Source: Kordiimonas sp. SCSIO 12610
GTDB lineage: Bacteria; Pseudomonadota; Alphaproteobacteria; Sphingomonadales; Kordiimonadaceae
Direction of reading: 5' to 3'
DNA length: 64,000 bases
NCBI RefSeq assembly: GCF_024398015.1
Contig: NZ_CP073747.1
Span: forward strand, 692,501 to 756,500
The notes under the pieces are model-generated. The model ran no database searches, was not told the DNA's origin, and was given only the letters and a program-made list of their open reading frames with translations. This document shows positions 61,322 to 64,000 of the stretch, piece after piece; position 1 is the first letter of the stretch, and every line of letters begins with the position of its first letter. The position numbers and the translations under genes were made by a program.

Positions 61322-62011
61322 ATGCTTAAAACTATAGGTAAACTTGGTGTTGTGATTGGTGGCCTAATGGCTGCGATCCCTGCAATTTCATCAACGGCAA
61401 CAGCGGCAACAAACTTTGTTGTAAACGGCAGTTTCGAACAAAATCAACTGGCCCCGGGGCAACGATGGGGTGTGTTCCAAAATGTTAGCCCAGGTTGGTA
61501 CACAATCGATGGTGCTGGCATCGAAATCCAACGCAGTGGTACAGTTGTTGATGCACAGGATGGGACTTTCTATGTCGAATTAGACAGTCACAATTTTGAT
61601 GGCGCAAGCAATGACGGTTCCAACACTCTGATGGGTCAAACATTGTTTGGGTTGGGTGCGGGTTCTTATGAACTTTCATTCTATTATCAGGCACGGACAA
61701 ATAATCCTGACTCTGACAACGGTATCAGAGCGGCAATTGGTGGCCAAGAGTTACTTATCGATACTATTCGCAGTGCACCAGGCGGCAACTCATGGCAGCG
61801 CTACACACTTGATTTTGTTCTCCAGACTGCTGGTGATGTAGAACTGACTTTTGGTGCCTTTGGTCGCGAAAACACGCTTGGTGGTTTCATTGACAATGTT
61901 TCGGTTGTTGCTGTTCCCGAGCCTGCGACTTGGTTGATGATGATTTTAGGCTTTGGCATGGTTGGTCTTCAGATCAGAAGGCGCAAGGCAACTCGTCACC
62001 TCTTTGCATAA
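61322..62011 (+). CDS. PEPxxWA-CTERM secreted protein
   Basis: From the ATG at 61322 (AGGA ahead; the in-frame ATG at 61256 gives no signal peptide start) the product has 229 residues: signal peptide (ending about TATA), a beta-sandwich domain of about 150 residues (NFVVNGSFEQ ..., GRENTLGGFIDNVSVV), and the end signal VPEPATWLMMILGFG followed by a basic tail with RRRK. This is the PEP-CTERM type recognised by exosortase/EpsH. No exosortase gene is in the window. Likely a surface or matrix protein. Confidence 0.9.
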   Translation: MLKTIGKLGVVIGGLMAAIPAISSTATAATNFVVNGSFEQNQLAPGQRWGVFQNVSPGWYTIDGAGIEIQRSGTVVDAQDGTFYVELDSHNFDGASNDGSNTLMGQTLFGLGAGSYELSFYYQARTNNPDSDNGIRAAIGGQELLIDTIRSAPGGNSWQRYTLDFVLQTAGDVELTFGAFGRENTLGGFIDNVSVVAVPEPATWLMMILGFGMVGLQIRRRKATRHLFA

Positions 62012-62091
62012 AGTGAGCTGACAAACGGTGATCGTTACTATGGCTAGCAACGATAAACCTCCTGAAAAAGAGTAGAACGTCAGTCACCTTA

Positions 62092-62117
62092 AACCCCCGC
62101 AGTAGCGGGGGTTTTTT
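62092..62117 (+). terminator. Intrinsic terminator after the PEP-CTERM gene
   Basis: CCCCCGC, loop AGTA, GCGGGGG, TTTTTT. Confidence 0.92.
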
Positions 62118-62165
62118 ATTGCCTATGTTAAATGTAATCTGAGGTGCTATTCTAGGGTAAATATT

Positions 62166-63581
62166 TTAGCGGCTTAATGCGTCGGCCATGATTTTGATTT
62201 GATCGAGCTTGTTATATAAAGGTTGCCAGTCATCGTGATGTGCGATCTCATTCCAGATGGCTTCGACTTCCTCGATTAGAAACGTGCACGGTTTTCCGTT
62301 TCTAAAATATTGGTGATCGACGAAATTTGGATTTCGAGGAGAATAGGAAAGGATGGCGGCACGCATTTCATCATATTTGCCATCAAGATATTTCCCTTCT
62401 TCTGGGCTTTTGCGGTACCGTGTTTCCGCCAGCTTTCCTCCATACCAATCATAGAAAAAGCGTTCATAGGGGGCTTTTTCAGTAATCATATAATCATTCA
62501 CGAGTTTGAGCATAGCGTCATCGCTCTGATCATCTTTGGCCTTTACCCCCATGCGGTTCAGTAATCGGGCCCGAAGTGCTGTGAAATAAAGGCTTGGAAA
62601 TTTGGCAAGCACTGCCTTCAGGTCTGCTTCTTCTGCAATATCAGCGAGGGCCCCGCCAAGCTGATATATATTCCAGTGTAGTGCATCGGCTTGCCGACCA
62701 AAGGCATAAAGACCTTGTTCATCAAAATAGGCTGCTGTGAAACTTAGGTCCATATTTGGCAAAAGTCGCCAGGGGCCAAAGTCAAAAATTTCCCCTGTAA
62801 TATTGATATTGTCGGTATTTAAAACACCGTGCACATAGCCTGCGGCCATCAAATCAGCGGCTTGCTCGGCTGCGCGTTCCATCACTCGTTCCAGAAATAA
62901 TAAGGCCCGGTCCGCTGGGCTTCCAAACGGCATCTCGTTATAATAATGTTTGAGGCAATAATCGATGAGCGTATTTATGCGGTCTTTGTCAGAAAAATAG
63001 GCATGGCGCTGGAATGTGCCGATCCTGATGTGCCCGTGGGTTAGGCGCACCATAACAGCGGATCGAGTAGGGGATGGTTCGTCACCGCGTACCAGACGTT
63101 CCCCTGTTTCAATGATTGATAAAGTATCAGATGTGTATGCGCCAAGCGCATTAAGCATCTCGCTTGCCATAATTTCGCGGACGCCGCCTTTTAGTGTTAA
63201 GCGGCCATCGCCCGAACGGCTGTATGGCGTGGTGCCAGACCCTTTGGTGCCCAAATCCATCAAACGGCCTTGATCGTCGCGCATTTGTGCATACAGAAAC
63301 CCTCTGCCATCGCCGATGTCGGGGTTATAGTTTCGAAACTGATGCCCGTGATAACGCTGGGCGAGTGGCGTTTGAAGGTTATCGGGCAAGGGTTTGAAGC
63401 GGGCGAAATGATTGATCCATTCGCCATCGGTTAATTCAAATAACCCAACAGAAGCAGCAGCACGGTCATTTCGGTAACGCAAAATGGCTTGCGGAAAATT
63501 TGCTGCCTGTACTTCATCTGCAAACCCTTCGCCAAGCTCAAGAAACGCTTTCTCGCCTTTATAATTGTCGCTTACTGGCAT
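62166..63581 (-). CDS. selO: SelO-family protein adenylyltransferase
   Basis: 471 residues, the bacterial SelO length. The kinase-like fold has LGTKGSGTTPYSRSGDGR, the metal-binding region VHGVLNTDNINITGE and FDFGPWR. SelO transfers AMP from ATP to target proteins (AMPylation) and is linked to redox stress. The start overlaps the end of the preceding nitroreductase gene by 10 bases, so translation is coupled. Confidence 0.9.
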   Translation of the reverse strand: MPVSDNYKGEKAFLELGEGFADEVQAANFPQAILRYRNDRAAASVGLFELTDGEWINHFARFKPLPDNLQTPLAQRYHGHQFRNYNPDIGDGRGFLYAQMRDDQGRLMDLGTKGSGTTPYSRSGDGRLTLKGGVREIMASEMLNALGAYTSDTLSIIETGERLVRGDEPSPTRSAVMVRLTHGHIRIGTFQRHAYFSDKDRINTLIDYCLKHYYNEMPFGSPADRALLFLERVMERAAEQAADLMAAGYVHGVLNTDNINITGEIFDFGPWRLLPNMDLSFTAAYFDEQGLYAFGRQADALHWNIYQLGGALADIAEEADLKAVLAKFPSLYFTALRARLLNRMGVKAKDDQSDDAMLKLVNDYMITEKAPYERFFYDWYGGKLAETRYRKSPEEGKYLDGKYDEMRAAILSYSPRNPNFVDHQYFRNGKPCTFLIEEVEAIWNEIAHHDDWQPLYNKLDQIKIMADALSR

Positions 63582-64000
63582 CCCGCTGCCTCGCTTGGGT
63601 CAGGCATGCCAAAAATGACGCGATCATTAAGGTCTGGGCGTGGCCGCTCTTCGGGGGCTTCCTTCTGAGTGCCAAAGAAGATAAAGCCTGCAATCTGTTC
63701 CATTTCACTGAGGCCGAGCCCGCTTGCGACAGTGCGTGATGTCGACGCCCAGCCTGTTAACCATTGGCTTGCTACACCAAGCGCAGTGGCAGCAATCAGC
63801 ATGTTCTGACAGGCGGCTCCGGCTGACAGCCATTGCTCCCATATGGGAATTGGGCGTTCGTTTGATGGGCTGAATATGGCAACAACGAGCGTCGGGCCCT
63901 GTGTTGCATAACCCTTCATTTTTTCTGCGATTTTTTCACTGGTGTTATTTTCTGAAATCAGCACATTTGCGATCAGGTCGCCCAGTTTCTCACGCTCTGC
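63572..64000 (-). CDS. Nitroreductase-family protein, 5' end beyond the window
   Basis: Open to the right edge on the minus strand (143 codons visible). A GTG within the frame at 63964 is not the start, because the frame continues through AEREKLGDLIANVLIS before it. The visible part has GYATQGPTLVVAIF, WLSAGAACQNMLIAATALG and IAGFIFFGT, the C-terminal half of FMN nitroreductases. It overlaps selO by 10 bases. Substrate unknown. Confidence 0.85.
   Translation of the reverse strand, partial: AEREKLGDLIANVLISENNTSEKIAEKMKGYATQGPTLVVAIFSPSNERPIPIWEQWLSAGAACQNMLIAATALGVASQWLTGWASTSRTVASGLGLSEMEQIAGFIFFGTQKEAPEERPRPDLNDRVIFGMPDPSEAAGCQ

Noticed and set aside
1-64000. tRNA, rRNA and CRISPR loci
   Set aside because: I looked for cloverleaf T-loop patterns, long conserved RNA stretches and regular direct repeats with spacers and found none that held up.

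Overview
The window looks like a chromosomal segment of a mid-GC, marine-type Alphaproteobacterium. A Kordiimonas-like relative is my best guess, made by family content and not by any search. Supporting signs are two TonB-dependent receptors, a cobalamin salvage locus under a B12 riboswitch, the CysG-DUF2849-CysI-DUF934-CysH sulfite block typical of Alphaproteobacteria, a PEPxxWA-CTERM protein, a COQ4-family protein and SelO. I found no rRNA or tRNA gene, CRISPR array, prophage or complete insertion sequence. The window is dense core-like chromosome with a few unexplained intergenic structures.

Layout. 1-7.3 kb: a truncated GT87-like membrane glycosyltransferase, an exported DUF547 protein with a poly-glycine tail, and a same-strand pair made of a 5'-nucleotidase-like exported protein that has lost its metal site and a membrane hybrid histidine kinase. 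6.8-15.6 kb: a protein and amino-acid scavenging stretch with an exported M1 peptidase and DUF6702 partner, two exported amidohydrolases followed by an ornithine-cyclodeaminase-family enzyme, a stand-alone ACT-like protein divergent from an Lrp-family regulator, and a Tsx-like outer-membrane channel. 15.7-28.1 kb: the B12 locus. A cobalamin riboswitch precedes btuB-btuF-btuC-btuD-cobQ-cbiB-cobO on the plus strand. This converges on cobU-cobT-cobS-cobC-bluB on the minus strand. Together they import a corrinoid, adenosylate and amidate it, make dimethylbenzimidazole and build the nucleotide loop. No corrin-ring genes are present here. CobS carries an unusual histone-H1-like N-terminal extension.

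28-42 kb: mostly single genes with clear hairpin terminators: a TRIC-family channel, an esterase, a DUF2855 protein, an M13 lipoprotein peptidase, an HbpS/GlcG protein, a histone-deacetylase-like amidohydrolase, MscS, a nitrilase, an S8 lipoprotein autotransporter, a peroxiredoxin-like protein, and exported YHS and VOC proteins. 42-48 kb: assimilatory sulfite block (cysG-DUF2849-cysI-DUF934-cysH) plus a LysR regulator. 48-64 kb: a COQ4-like gene with a Fur-box-like site upstream, an unknown exported protein with a calcium-loop-like motif, a VOC protein, a multi-stem intergenic element, a TonB-dependent receptor, a DUF3592-like protein, an S9 prolyl oligopeptidase, gloB, two small lipoproteins, hisI, folE, a NifU-like scaffold, the PEP-CTERM protein, and a nitroreductase-selO pair that runs off the right edge.

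The recurring theme is secreted proteolysis (M1, M13, S8, S9, exported amidohydrolases) combined with TonB-dependent uptake, which suits a heterotroph living on proteinaceous matter. The items I would look at first are the catalytically degenerate nucleotidase/hybrid-kinase pair, the CobS extension, and the nested-hairpin element near 51.5 kb.
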